Below are positions 17,519-26,744 of a stretch of DNA of 64,000 bases, in pieces. The notes beneath the pieces were generated by a model. It searched no databases. It was not told where the DNA came from and saw nothing but the letters and a program-made list of their open reading frames with translations. Origin of the DNA: Psychromonas aquimarina ATCC BAA-1526. GTDB taxonomy: Bacteria; Pseudomonadota; Gammaproteobacteria; Enterobacterales; Psychromonadaceae. Within the stretch, counting starts at the first letter, position 1, and each line of letters opens with the position of its first letter. The DNA is taken from contig NZ_AUAM01000020.1 in the NCBI RefSeq assembly GCF_000428725.1, positions 1 to 64,000 of the forward strand, given 5' to 3'. Both the position numbers and the translations under genes were made by a program.

Positions 17519-18664
17519 TCAATCACAAGCATCTTTAAATGAATCCATAATTTTCTGCACTTTAGATCTGTTATTAAGCAGCGCGTTAACACAGTCACTG
17601 TCTAGTTTAATACCCGATAAACGTGTTAACTCTGCAAAGGCATCATCTATCGACCAGGCCTTTTTATAGGGCCGATCACTGGTTAATGCATCAAATATAT
17701 CTGCCACCGCAACGATGCGCGCTTCTATTTCAATCTGGTGGGCAGTTAAATTGTCAGGGTAGCCTGTACCGTCTATTTTCTCATGGTGGGAACGGACAAT
17801 GTTTATAAGTGAAGTGATAAACGGCAGATCAGAAAGTTTATACACTTCAATAAGCTTTTGGATCAAGTCATCACCGCTGACTGTATGACCCTGCATAATT
17901 GAAAACTCTTTATCAGTCAATGGGCCGTTTTTTAACAGGATATGATCAGGTACGGTTAACTTGCCTAAATCGTGCATCGGCGCATAAAGATATATATAAC
18001 TGATAAACAGATCCGAAAGCTCGTAAATATCAGCAATTTCCCGTGCAATCAATAATGAATAACTGGCCATCCTCTGCAGGTGCTCTCCCGTTTCCGGATC
18101 GCGGTGAGAGCTGATGATTTTCATTGATTCAATCGTTGATTTGAGTACATTAATCCGCGCTGTATCCTGATGCAGCAGCAGAGTTATCACCATAGACAGC
18201 AGCCGCAGTCTTTCTACAACCTCTTCCGTAAATACATCTTTTGCTCGCGAATTTACAAATAGAAAACCAAGCAGCTGACCTTCCATTAATAAAGGAATGG
18301 TGATACTTGAAAGATATCCAGCTTGACGGACTAATGCTGTATGGACATGGGTACTTTGATCAAATATTGAAATATCATTAACTACCCGCTCCTGTGCACA
18401 GGAAGCTAAGTGCTGCAGAGAGTTGCACTCAGACAGGATCGCTTCATAATTATGCAGATCTGACGGCTGGTCTTCATCATAAGCATGGGTTTTAATCACA
18501 TCTCTCTCTACATCATAAAGTGCAATAGCAACCCGGTTGATAAAGGGAAATGACTTACTTAAATCCTTACGAATTTCGTGAATTTTTCCCTGCAGATCCG
18601 AATGATGTTCAAGATAAGATGAAACTGCAGTCTCTTGCGCTTTATTTTTCCTGATCATATCCAT
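17519..18664 (-). CDS. GAF/HD-GYP cyclic-di-GMP phosphodiesterase-like protein
   Basis: The 381-aa protein has an N-terminal GAF-like sensor (about 20-170; RVAIALYDVERDV and LLMEGQLLGFLFVNS) and a C-terminal HD-GYP domain (about 185-370). The metal site is present: SHRDPETGEHLQRMA, the HD pair in MHDLGKL, RSHHEKIDGTGYP, and AVADIFDALTSDRPYK. HD-GYP enzymes hydrolyse cyclic di-GMP. With no receiver or membrane segment it probably senses a cytoplasmic signal. Confidence 0.88.
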   Translation of the reverse strand: MDMIRKNKAQETAVSSYLEHHSDLQGKIHEIRKDLSKSFPFINRVAIALYDVERDVIKTHAYDEDQPSDLHNYEAILSECNSLQHLASCAQERVVNDISIFDQSTHVHTALVRQAGYLSSITIPLLMEGQLLGFLFVNSRAKDVFTEEVVERLRLLSMVITLLLHQDTARINVLKSTIESMKIISSHRDPETGEHLQRMASYSLLIAREIADIYELSDLFISYIYLYAPMHDLGKLTVPDHILLKNGPLTDKEFSIMQGHTVSGDDLIQKLIEVYKLSDLPFITSLINIVRSHHEKIDGTGYPDNLTAHQIEIEARIVAVADIFDALTSDRPYKKAWSIDDAFAELTRLSGIKLDSDCVNALLNNRSKVQKIMDSFKDACD

Positions 18665-18757
18665 GATGCTTAATTACCCTGTTATAAATGAATACAGTTT
18701 AGTCCATTAAGATTGATATTTTTTATACATCCGTCAAGTTTAGGTAAACAAAGCGTT

Positions 18758-19657
18758 TCAAACTTTTTCAGGCAGATAATGCTGCGCTTTTTTATAACCT
18801 AATGCGATCATTTCGCAGGCTCGGTCAAATTCCAATGTACCGCAGGCGTTTCTGGCAATTTCAATATTATAATCCGCCGGATAAGCGGCTAACTTCTGAC
18901 GCGCTATGGTACTCTGCATGGCATCAAATGCCTGGTTAGCAATATCATAGGCCCCCCAGTCCTGCGCTTTCTGTTCTTTTTTCTCACTTCGGAAACGACT
19001 GATAAATTTGTATATATTTTCATGAATCTTCAGCCCCTGCGGGCTGCTTTTGGACGGCACCGGTTTTAACTCCTCAATTGGTGCTTCCGCGACTGTCCCG
19101 CCAAGATTTACAGCAATAGTCAGATCCGTATGGTCACTGAAAGTAGGCGCGATAGGTACCGGATTAAGTACGCCCCCGTCGATCAGTTCAACTCCATTGC
19201 GTGTAACAGGAGTAAAAAACAGCGGCAGGGATATTGAAGCCCGGATCGCTTCAAAAAGAGAGCCTGAATTTATCCACACCTCTTTCTCATTTTTGATATC
19301 AGCGGCAACGGCTGTATAACTAACAGCAAGCTCTTCAATTTTCTGATCACCTAATAATTCTACTAAGGTATTGATAACTTTATCACCGCGTACTAGGCCG
19401 CTGGATTTCCAGGAAATATCCAGCAGGGAAATAATATCCAGCTTGTCGATTTCACAAATCCATTTTTCAAAAATCTCTAACTTTCCAGCGGCATACACCC
19501 CGCCGATAAGGGCGCCTATTGAACATCCTGAAATTGAGCGTATTTCATAGTCATTTTCGACTAACCATTTAATAATTCCGATATGTGCAAGTCCGCGGGC
19601 ACCGCCGCTGCCTAATACCAGCGAAACAGTTGTTTTTTTAAGACTGTGCATACTCAC
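18758..19657 (-). CDS. Patatin-like phospholipase (RssA-type)
   Basis: The 299-aa patatin-fold protein shows the oxyanion motif GSGGARGLAHIG near the N-terminus, the nucleophile Ser in SGCSIGALIGG, and the catalytic Asp in LIDGGVLNPVP. It is a cytoplasmic Ser-Asp dyad hydrolase; the lipid substrate is unknown. Its overall length and order match RssA/YchK-like proteins. The C-terminal 80 residues are helical and family-specific. No cyclase or CBASS gene is nearby, so a defence role is not suggested. Confidence 0.85.
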   Translation of the reverse strand: MSMHSLKKTTVSLVLGSGGARGLAHIGIIKWLVENDYEIRSISGCSIGALIGGVYAAGKLEIFEKWICEIDKLDIISLLDISWKSSGLVRGDKVINTLVELLGDQKIEELAVSYTAVAADIKNEKEVWINSGSLFEAIRASISLPLFFTPVTRNGVELIDGGVLNPVPIAPTFSDHTDLTIAVNLGGTVAEAPIEELKPVPSKSSPQGLKIHENIYKFISRFRSEKKEQKAQDWGAYDIANQAFDAMQSTIARQKLAAYPADYNIEIARNACGTLEFDRACEMIALGYKKAQHYLPEKV

Positions 19658-19882
19658 CTCAGTTTTTCAAAGTAGATAATCATTATAAATACAAAAATTG
19701 ACTTTAATTTAACCTGACATCGCATTTTAATGATGCAGTGCAAATACCTTTACAAAAACATTGCGTTTAGTTGCATTTATCTACTTGTGAGTGTGTTTAT
19801 TGCCTGTCATAATTTTCACCTGCACCGTTTTATTATGGTTATTTTAACAGGTCTTCATTTTACGAAGAAAAATAGGAATTAC

Positions 19883-20545
19883 ATGGTTCTCTTCTCTCAA
19901 GAAATATACAAACTAATCACTACCGCGCTAACTGAATTATCTGCTTCTCAGGTCTCGGGAAGAACACCACAAAACCCGCTCAGTGAAGCACATTATTTTG
20001 GGGCATGGGTAACCACTGCGATGAAACAAAAGCGTTTTGACAGTGTTGTTTTAGAAACTCTGAAAGGATGGCAGCGTCAGGCCCGCAGTCTGGGTAAAAA
20101 TGCCGGTTTAAAAAAGCAGTTTATCTACTTAGAAAAGTGCTACAGCCAGGTTTTAAATGCCGATAAACAAGTGCAGGCAGTAAATGTTGAGCAGCTGAAT
20201 ACTCTTTATGCACAATTAACAGATGATGACTGGATGGTGACAACTGATATGCAGGTCGGTGAAAAACTTAATCGTCACAGCGGCGGCAGACAATCATTAA
20301 TTGTCTGTGCTGAGCAGATAAGCAGCTGTTTTGATGCACAGGGCACACTGATAAAACCAATTTCTTTATATGTTCGCGGTGCGCAGCAGGAAATCATTGA
20401 CTTAGCATTTGCACAGGATCTGTTGTTATATAAAATTACAGACTACAAATCTAAAGTTAAATATCACGGTGAATTTATTGTTTACCCGAATAACGACGGA
20501 ACAGCTTTACCGGAATTCCCGATCGATTCGAGCGAACAGGAATAA
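19883..20545 (+). CDS. DUF2913-family protein
   Basis: This 220-aa protein resembles the DUF2913 family known from Vibrio, Shewanella and relatives. Features include SLGKNAGLKKQFIYLEKCY and a C-terminal TDYKSKVKYHGEFIVYP. I chose the ATG at 19883, preceded by AATAGGAAT; an upstream in-frame start would add a poorly coding hydrophobic leader. Function is unknown. It lies 13 bp before a degenerate receiver/EAL gene and probably shares its mRNA. Confidence 0.6.
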   Translation: MVLFSQEIYKLITTALTELSASQVSGRTPQNPLSEAHYFGAWVTTAMKQKRFDSVVLETLKGWQRQARSLGKNAGLKKQFIYLEKCYSQVLNADKQVQAVNVEQLNTLYAQLTDDDWMVTTDMQVGEKLNRHSGGRQSLIVCAEQISSCFDAQGTLIKPISLYVRGAQQEIIDLAFAQDLLLYKITDYKSKVKYHGEFIVYPNNDGTALPEFPIDSSEQE

Positions 20546-20558
20546 CAGCAGGTATTAT

Positions 20559-21953
20559 ATGCCGATCATTAAACAGCAAGGTTCAATTCTGACTGATCAG
20601 GAACTACAGTTTCTGGCATCGCAGTCCGCTCGACAAAAAAATAATAACGTTGCTGTTTATTCATTTCAACTAGCACTGGAATTCGATAATTATTCGGTAA
20701 TTCAGTCGGATAATCTTGAAGAGCTGATCTTAATGATCAGTGCCAGCCCGCGCGGCATCGCCCTGGTTTTACCTGAACATATAGAATTTGAGCCCCTGTT
20801 AGATAAACTGCTTAAATTATTAAAGATCCGTGCAGATATTCACATCTTCTGGGTGGGAAAAATGCCGGACATGGATATTGATCTGTCTACCTTTGAATAC
20901 TGCAGCAGCCTTAAACAGCTTACAGTTAATCTGGATCGCTGGCAGATGCATGTTGCACATATCTTCAAGCAGTGGCTGGAGCAGTACCGGGTTGCTTTTA
21001 TTGCCGATAATCCGCTTCAGAAAAAACAACATCAGGCGGCATTTAACGAAATCGGCCTGCAGCACGTGCAGTATTTTAATAATAAAGACGCACAGCAGAA
21101 CATAAAAAATCAACAGTTATTAATTATCGATTTAACTGTCAATGAACTGCATCTTATTGATATTCTTACGCAGTTATCCGCGCGTAAAGAGTTTCCTATT
21201 GTACTTCTATTCGGCAAGCTGCCGGCTAATGTATGCCGGGCGGCTTACCAGCTGGCCAAAAATTACGGCTTTACTATTTTAGCCAGTCTGACCTGCGTTC
21301 CGGATCAAAAACAGTGGTCGCAGTTATTACAGTCCCTGTTTTCTAAGGTTTATCTTAAGCTTTGGATTAATGAAGAGCCGCTTAAAACCGGGGCCTACGG
21401 CCTGTATAACCTTGAGAAGCAGACTCTGAACAGTTATTTTTGTCTGTTTGGCATGAGTAAAAAGCAGATTGCGGCACTGCCGGAGAAAAAAGATTCTCGC
21501 AAAATAATCAGTGCACGCAGTCTACAGGACTGGTTTCCGCAGGGCATTAAACGGGATCTGAAAAATGAGCTGGCGTCTGGATTGAATACTTCATTAGAAG
21601 AGATAGACCTGTGCATCGAATACCCGGAAAAAATACAGACAAGCTCGGTATTTTTTGCTTCCTTAGTAATGGCGCGCCTTTCTTCAATTCGAATTTACTG
21701 GCTGGTACATGATGAAACTCAGCTTTCCATCGATGTGCTTAATAACTTCCCCGTTTCAGATTTGATTCTGTCTGAGAAATTAAGCCACCAGCTGCTTGGC
21801 AGCCCATCTGATGAATTACTGGGTTTTATCGATCAGGCGAAAAAACAGGAAGTCAGCTTATGCGCGACACTGCACCAGAATCAGACAACTAAAGACGCAA
21901 TGTCTATGTACGGAATCGAGTTTGTACTCGATAAGCAAACCTATATCGAATAA
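20559..21953 (+). CDS. Degenerate receiver/EAL-like regulatory protein
   Basis: This 464-aa protein has a middle segment (about 145-270) built like a response-regulator receiver (YRVAFIADNPLQKKQ, then LLIIDLTVNELHLIDIL and FPIVLLFG). A C-terminal part (about 360-464) follows the tail of EAL domains: FPVSDLILSEKLSHQLL in place of the KIDxSFV strand, and SLCATLHQNQTTKDAM in place of AEGVE. The catalytic EAL and metal residues are missing. It may bind partners or act as an inactive cyclic-di-GMP effector. The frame starts at 20559. Its stop abuts the stop of the convergent NUDIX gene. Confidence 0.5.
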   Translation: MPIIKQQGSILTDQELQFLASQSARQKNNNVAVYSFQLALEFDNYSVIQSDNLEELILMISASPRGIALVLPEHIEFEPLLDKLLKLLKIRADIHIFWVGKMPDMDIDLSTFEYCSSLKQLTVNLDRWQMHVAHIFKQWLEQYRVAFIADNPLQKKQHQAAFNEIGLQHVQYFNNKDAQQNIKNQQLLIIDLTVNELHLIDILTQLSARKEFPIVLLFGKLPANVCRAAYQLAKNYGFTILASLTCVPDQKQWSQLLQSLFSKVYLKLWINEEPLKTGAYGLYNLEKQTLNSYFCLFGMSKKQIAALPEKKDSRKIISARSLQDWFPQGIKRDLKNELASGLNTSLEEIDLCIEYPEKIQTSSVFFASLVMARLSSIRIYWLVHDETQLSIDVLNNFPVSDLILSEKLSHQLLGSPSDELLGFIDQAKKQEVSLCATLHQNQTTKDAMSMYGIEFVLDKQTYIE

Positions 21954-22496
21954 TCACCCCGCTTTCTGCTCTCTGACCTGCGGAAGCAGTTCCTCGACAA
22001 TAAGTTTTAATATAAACGTTTCCCGCTCTATGGACATGCCCTTCTTGGCACTGTTTTTAATAGTATGTTCGTTATGTTTGACTGCATCATTTACATCTAA
22101 CCAGACCGCTTTCATGCCGTTTTTGATCTCGTAATCTTCCAGCTTGGTTTTGCCGAGGCGGCTGTCGATGTCGCACACATAACAGTAGGATTTCATATGC
22201 ATAATCTCGAAATCGTCTTTATACCAGGGACGATACTCTTCATATAAGCCGAACTCTTCGATATTGCGGATATTCTGTGCGCCGGTTTCTTCCTGAAGCT
22301 CGCGAATTAATCCCTGCTCCAGATTCTCCCCCGCATCCACACCGCCGCCGGGAAGCGTGTAGTCATGATAACGCTCAGTATAAAGCATTAAAATCTTTTC
22401 ACCTTTAAGGATAATTGCACGGGCGGCGATGCGGGTGAAAGTACTTTGATCTAAAGAAGTGATATCAGGATGAACAGTGGATTTAAGCAGGCGCAT
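21954..22496 (-). CDS. NUDIX hydrolase
   Basis: The 180-aa protein has a complete Nudix box, GGGVDAGENLEQGLIRELQEETGA, with all catalytic Glu residues (listed here as positions about 50-73). It is preceded by RAIILKGEKILMLYTERYHDYTLP. Such enzymes remove nucleoside diphosphate derivatives. I prefer the Met at 22496 over an upstream in-frame ATG (22556) whose extra Cys-rich 20 residues do not fit the family. It lies 69 bp after the trmK stop on the same strand and probably forms an operon with it. Confidence 0.85.
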   Translation of the reverse strand: MRLLKSTVHPDITSLDQSTFTRIAARAIILKGEKILMLYTERYHDYTLPGGGVDAGENLEQGLIRELQEETGAQNIRNIEEFGLYEEYRPWYKDDFEIMHMKSYCYVCDIDSRLGKTKLEDYEIKNGMKAVWLDVNDAVKHNEHTIKNSAKKGMSIERETFILKLIVEELLPQVREQKAG

Positions 22497-22565
22497 TAAT
22501 AACTCATATCTGGCAAAACGGGCGCAGAGTATACCTTGCCCGCAGCAAAAAGACACTATTTAGCG

Positions 22566-23249
22566 TTAACTCTGGTATAAGCTCTGATACTGCTCGATAA
22601 CCGCAGCCGTATTGCTGTGTGCAGGGCTTTTAGCAATACGCTGGTAATGTTTGATAGTTTTATCCAGATAGTTAATATGTTTTTTATTGTTAAAATCCCA
22701 CATAATTGAACCGACATTAGAGACAGACTGCGGCGCACCAGCCGCGACATGCAGCACTTCATAATAGCGATTGTTTTCACAGATAAGTGACTCATTAATT
22801 AAACCCAGTTTCTGCTCTATTAAAAACTGCCGGACCTTATAATTATGATGAACCGGGCATAATAGAAACTCTACCTGGTAAGCAGCAAAGCGCTTTATTA
22901 ATGACTGTATCAGCTCAATAAGCAGCTCACCGCCAACACCGGCGATTATCACCAGGTGTTTATCTTTAAGTACATCCTTTGAGTACAATTCAACCGGTAA
23001 ATCGGCCGCGTCCATACAGTGAACATGCCATGCATTGAGCTGCAGCTTTCTGGCAAATTCACTATTGAGCTTAGCTTCGATCTGTTTTAATAAATCCGGC
23101 ACAATATCCACAAAATGCACTGTCTGCGCAGCCTGTCGTTTAAGCAGGTTTAAACCTAAAAAACCATGGTCACAGCAGCAGTCCCAAATATGATCATATT
23201 CTCTGCTCACCATGCTGTCTATCTGCTGCAGACGTAAACTAAGTTTCAC
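22566..23249 (-). CDS. trmK: tRNA (adenine-N1)-methyltransferase TrmK-like
   Basis: This 227-aa Rossmann-fold methyltransferase belongs to the TrmK family that makes m1A22 in tRNA. SLRLQQIDSMV is the start, IWDCCCDHGFLGLNLL is the SAM-binding loop, VHFVDIVPDLLKQ the second strand, and IAGVGGELLIELI the catalytic-site region. The start is GTG (23249), with AGAAG 5 bp upstream. It lies downstream of tex, separated by the tandemly repeated tex tail. Confidence 0.78.
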   Translation of the reverse strand: MKLSLRLQQIDSMVSREYDHIWDCCCDHGFLGLNLLKRQAAQTVHFVDIVPDLLKQIEAKLNSEFARKLQLNAWHVHCMDAADLPVELYSKDVLKDKHLVIIAGVGGELLIELIQSLIKRFAAYQVEFLLCPVHHNYKVRQFLIEQKLGLINESLICENNRYYEVLHVAAGAPQSVSNVGSIMWDFNNKKHINYLDKTIKHYQRIAKSPAHSNTAAVIEQYQSLYQS

Positions 23250-23274
23250 TATAACTTCTCTTTCTATCTATTTA

Positions 23275-23506
23275 AGACGCATACTCAACGTAATTCTGCC
23301 CCGCTGCAGATCCACATCTACAACCCGTACCTTGAGCTCGCTTTTTAACTATGCTGAAGACGCATACTTAATGCAATTCTACCGCGCTGCAGATCCACAT
23401 CTACAACCCGTACCTTGAACTCGCTTTTTAACTATGCTGAAGACGCATACTTAATGCAATTCTACCGCGCTGCAGATCAACATCTACAACCCGTACCTTG
23501 ACAATC
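23275..23506. repeat. Three tandem copies of the tex 3' end (83-bp period)
   Basis: Copies begin at 23275, 23358 and 23441, each with AGACGCATACT(C/T)AA. About 60 bp of shared tail encodes the last 20 or so residues of Tex. Between copies is a 22-bp filler that ends in the current tex stop region. The copy farthest from tex (23275) ends ...RITLSMRLK with its own stop and adjoins trmK, so it looks like the original gene end. The copy nearest the gene body is part of the functional tex. Confidence 0.92.
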
Positions 23507-25611
23507 TGCCCTGTTTTAACAACCTGGAAGGGATCACTGACAAACTTATCCGCAAGCTGTGAAATATGCACTAAACCATCCTGATGCACACCGATATCAA
23601 CAAAAGCACCAAAACTGGTGACATTAGAGACAACCCCCTGCAGCACCATATCATTTATCAGCTCTGCCGGTTTATTAATACCTTCTGCAAAACTAACGGT
23701 TTTAAACTCTGGACGAGGATCGCGTCCAGGTTTAGCAAGCTCACTCAGAATATCTGTAATACTGAGCAGACCAAACTGTTCATTGACATACTGCTGTGCA
23801 TTAACATTGTTTAATAATAACGGATTATTGACCAGCTCTTTAACTTGTCTGCCCTGCTGCACTGCAATTTCTTTTACCAGCGCGTAAGCTTCCGGGTGCA
23901 CGGCAGAATTATCCAGAGGATTAACAGCTTCACTTATGCGTAAAAATCCCGCCGACTGCTGAAAAGCTTTATCGCCTAAGCGGGCAACTTTTTTGAGCAC
24001 ATTTCTTGATTTAAAAGCACCATAAGTATCCCGGTAATCTACAATGTTCTGTGCAATAGTTTTGTTTAACCCGGCAATAAAACTCAATAAAGACACTGAA
24101 GCACTATTCAAGTCAACACCCACTGCATTTACACAGTCTTCTACTACCGTCTGCAGACGTCTTGCCAGTTTAGTCTGATTAAGATCGTGCTGATATAAAC
24201 CAACACCAATTGCTTTAGCATCAATTTTTACCAGTTCCGCTAAGGGATCCTGCAGACGCCGGGCAATTGAAACTGCGCCTCGAATGGAAACATCAAGATC
24301 TGGAAATTCCTGTGATGCAAGTTCAGAAGCAGAATAAACAGATGCACCCGCTTCGCTAACTATTAAGCAGGGAATTGTTAAACCCTGCTCGTTAAGCAGC
24401 TCACGCACAAAACTATCTGATTCCCGCGATGCGGTACCATTACCGATGGCAATCAGATCGACTTTGTATTTGTTAATCAGTTTGATTATCTCATGCGCTG
24501 ACTGCTCTGTTTTAAAAGCAGGTGCATGCGGATAAATAGTTGCATAATCAAGCAGCTTGCCGGTTTCACTGATAACGGCAGCTTTACAGCCCGTACGCAG
24601 CCCCGGATCTAAGCCGAGTACGACTTTTCTGCCGGCAGGTGCAGCCATCAGCAGCTCTTTTAAATTGCCGGCAAAAATATCAATGGCACTGTCAAAGGAT
24701 TTTTCTTTCATGGATGAAATTAGCTGGGTTTCCAAAAGCGTCGATATTTTACTTTTCCAGGCCTTTTTCACTGCAGCTTTTCGCCAGCTGTCAGGTGTCA
24801 GATTAGCGAATGAAAAACCTAAATGACTGGCTATCAGCGTTTCACAGTAGGAGTCTTTAATACTCTTATCCTGCCTGGGATCGGCATTAAGCTTTAGTTT
24901 TAACAAACCTTCGCTTTTGCCGCGCAGCATGGCTAATAAACGGTGTGAAGATATTTTCTTTAAAGGCTCCTGAAATTCAAAATAATCTTTAAATTTTAAT
25001 GCATTCTGCTCTTGTCCTTTGACCACTGTAGAAACCAGGGCTGCATTATTGAACAAATGTTTGCGCAGCTTATCCAGCAGTGCAGCATCAGCAGCAATAC
25101 GCTCGACGATTATCAGCTGCGCTCCCGTTAATACACTTTTCGCATCAGGGAAACCTTTGCTGCTGTTTATATAGCGTTTAGCCAGACAATCTACATCCGT
25201 TTCGTTGTGAAACCATAACTTATCCGCAAGCGGTTCCAGTCCGGCGTCTATCGCTAACTGGCCTTTACTGATGCGTTTACTTTTAAAAGGCTGGTATAAA
25301 TCTTCAAGCGTAGTTTTATCGGGCGCTGCATTTATCTGCCCTTTTAATTTATCAGTTAAATTCCCCTGCTCACTGAGCGCTTTTAAAACTGCATTTCTGC
25401 GCATCTCTAATTCGCGCAGATAGGTCAGGCGAGTTTCTAATAAACGAAGCTGCACATCATCGAGCCCGTTGGTGGCCTCCTTGCGGTAACGCGCGATAAA
25501 CGGCACTGTATTGCCGTCATCATAAAGTGAAACAAAAGCGTTAACCTGGGCTGTTGTAACGGCGGATTCAGCGGCCAGCTGCGAAATAATTGACGATACA
25601 TTTGAATTCAT
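23428..25611 (-). CDS. tex: Transcription accessory protein Tex
   Basis: The 727-aa RNA-binding protein has helical N-terminal domains, a YqgF/RNase H-like domain (about 320-430; VVLGLDPGLRTGCKAAV and AIGNGTASRE), helix-hairpin-helix motifs (about 490-560; FIAGLNKTIAQNIVDYRD) and a C-terminal S1 domain (about 645-720; GVVSNVTSFGAFVDIGVHQDG). Tex acts on nascent RNA and RNA polymerase. The protein ends RGRIALSMRLQHS; the final three residues come from filler created by the tandem duplication of the tail, so its end differs from the ancestral ...MRLK form. Confidence 0.93.
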   Translation of the reverse strand: MNSNVSSIISQLAAESAVTTAQVNAFVSLYDDGNTVPFIARYRKEATNGLDDVQLRLLETRLTYLRELEMRRNAVLKALSEQGNLTDKLKGQINAAPDKTTLEDLYQPFKSKRISKGQLAIDAGLEPLADKLWFHNETDVDCLAKRYINSSKGFPDAKSVLTGAQLIIVERIAADAALLDKLRKHLFNNAALVSTVVKGQEQNALKFKDYFEFQEPLKKISSHRLLAMLRGKSEGLLKLKLNADPRQDKSIKDSYCETLIASHLGFSFANLTPDSWRKAAVKKAWKSKISTLLETQLISSMKEKSFDSAIDIFAGNLKELLMAAPAGRKVVLGLDPGLRTGCKAAVISETGKLLDYATIYPHAPAFKTEQSAHEIIKLINKYKVDLIAIGNGTASRESDSFVRELLNEQGLTIPCLIVSEAGASVYSASELASQEFPDLDVSIRGAVSIARRLQDPLAELVKIDAKAIGVGLYQHDLNQTKLARRLQTVVEDCVNAVGVDLNSASVSLLSFIAGLNKTIAQNIVDYRDTYGAFKSRNVLKKVARLGDKAFQQSAGFLRISEAVNPLDNSAVHPEAYALVKEIAVQQGRQVKELVNNPLLLNNVNAQQYVNEQFGLLSITDILSELAKPGRDPRPEFKTVSFAEGINKPAELINDMVLQGVVSNVTSFGAFVDIGVHQDGLVHISQLADKFVSDPFQVVKTGQIVKVRVVDVDLQRGRIALSMRLQHS

Positions 25612-25717
25612 AATTTTCTTTTAATTTTTATTTAGTTATGGGCATACTAATGATTTTAATCGAACTTGATGATTGTTAATATCACTTTCAAATATTTAAT
25701 AACCGGGATTATATAAA

Positions 25718-26704
25718 ATGATTAATTTTGCAGTTATCGGCACCAACTGGATCAGTGAAGAATTTGTCAATGCGGCCTTAGTTAATAAGCAGCTGCACCT
25801 TAACGCGGTATATTCCCGTCATATACAAACAGCTGAAAAATTTGCTCAAAAGTATAATGTTAAAAACTGTTTTGATGATATCAGTTTATTAAGCAGGAGC
25901 GATACAATACAGGCCGTTTATATCGGCAGTCCGAACTCGCTGCATTTTGAACAGGCATTAATGATGTTAAAACATGGCAAACATGTTATTTGTGAAAAGC
26001 CTTTAGCATCTAACGCAAAGCAGGTTGAAATTCTTTACCAGGCAGCTGTTGATAACAATGTGGTTTTATTTGAAGCCTATAAAACCGCATGTCTGCCCAA
26101 CTTTGCACAGATAAAAAATAATCTTTCTAAGCTTGGTAAACTGCGCAAAGCGCATATTCATTACTGCCAGTATTCCTCCCGCTACCAGAAGTATTTAGAC
26201 GGTGAAAATCCCAATACCTTTAACCCCGAATATTCTAACGGTTCGATTATGGATATTGGTTATTACTGTGTGGCATTCACCGTTGCCCTGTTTGGTAAAC
26301 CGTTAGAAATTCAGGCCGCAGCCACCCTGCTTGACTCAGGTGTTGACGGTGCAGGCGCTGTTCTGCTCAACTACGGAGAATTTACTGTCAGCATTGATCA
26401 CTCAAAAATAAGTGACTCGGTACTGCCCAGTGAAATACAAGGAGAGCAGGGTAATCTAGTTATCAAACATATTTCACTCTGTGATCAGGTCCATCTGCAT
26501 CAAAAAGAGCAGGTAACCGATCTGACTTTACCGCAGCCTGAAAACAGTATGGTTTACGAAGCGGACTTTTTTGCTGAGCAGATTCAGCGGGGCAGAATGG
26601 ATGAGCAGGCGGTTATACGCTCTAAAATAACTGCAGCTGTGATCACCGAAATCCGCGCTTTGACTAAAGTAAAATTTCCAGCAGATGAACTATGCTATAG
26701 CTGA
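25718..26704 (+). CDS. Gfo/Idh/MocA-family NAD(P)-dependent oxidoreductase
   Basis: The 328-aa protein has an N-terminal Rossmann fold (INFAVIGTNWISEEFVNAAL) and the family motif HVICEKPLASN near residue 92, followed by an alpha/beta substrate domain with IMDIGYYCVAF. Such enzymes oxidise sugars or polyols; the substrate is unknown. It is divergent from tex, is monocistronic, and is followed by a CCCGGC/GCCGGG hairpin. Confidence 0.88.
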   Translation: MINFAVIGTNWISEEFVNAALVNKQLHLNAVYSRHIQTAEKFAQKYNVKNCFDDISLLSRSDTIQAVYIGSPNSLHFEQALMMLKHGKHVICEKPLASNAKQVEILYQAAVDNNVVLFEAYKTACLPNFAQIKNNLSKLGKLRKAHIHYCQYSSRYQKYLDGENPNTFNPEYSNGSIMDIGYYCVAFTVALFGKPLEIQAAATLLDSGVDGAGAVLLNYGEFTVSIDHSKISDSVLPSEIQGEQGNLVIKHISLCDQVHLHQKEQVTDLTLPQPENSMVYEADFFAEQIQRGRMDEQAVIRSKITAAVITEIRALTKVKFPADELCYS

Positions 26705-26713
26705 TTGACATAG

Positions 26714-26740
26714 CCCGGCAGTTCAACGCCGGGTATATTT
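26714..26740 (+). terminator. Hairpin terminator after the oxidoreductase
   Basis: CCCGGC (26714-26719) pairs with GCCGGG (26728-26733) and is followed by TATATTT, 10 bp after the stop. The convergent HD-GYP gene ends 5 bp beyond. Confidence 0.7.
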
Positions 26741-26744
26741 ACGG

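Noticed and set aside
18758-19657. Patatin as a CBASS effector
   Set aside because: No cyclase or signal-domain genes are near, and RssA-type proteins are common housekeeping genes.
23275-23506. Evenly spaced repeats as a possible CRISPR array
   Set aside because: Repeat units are coding tails, fillers are the same in each gap, and only three copies occur.
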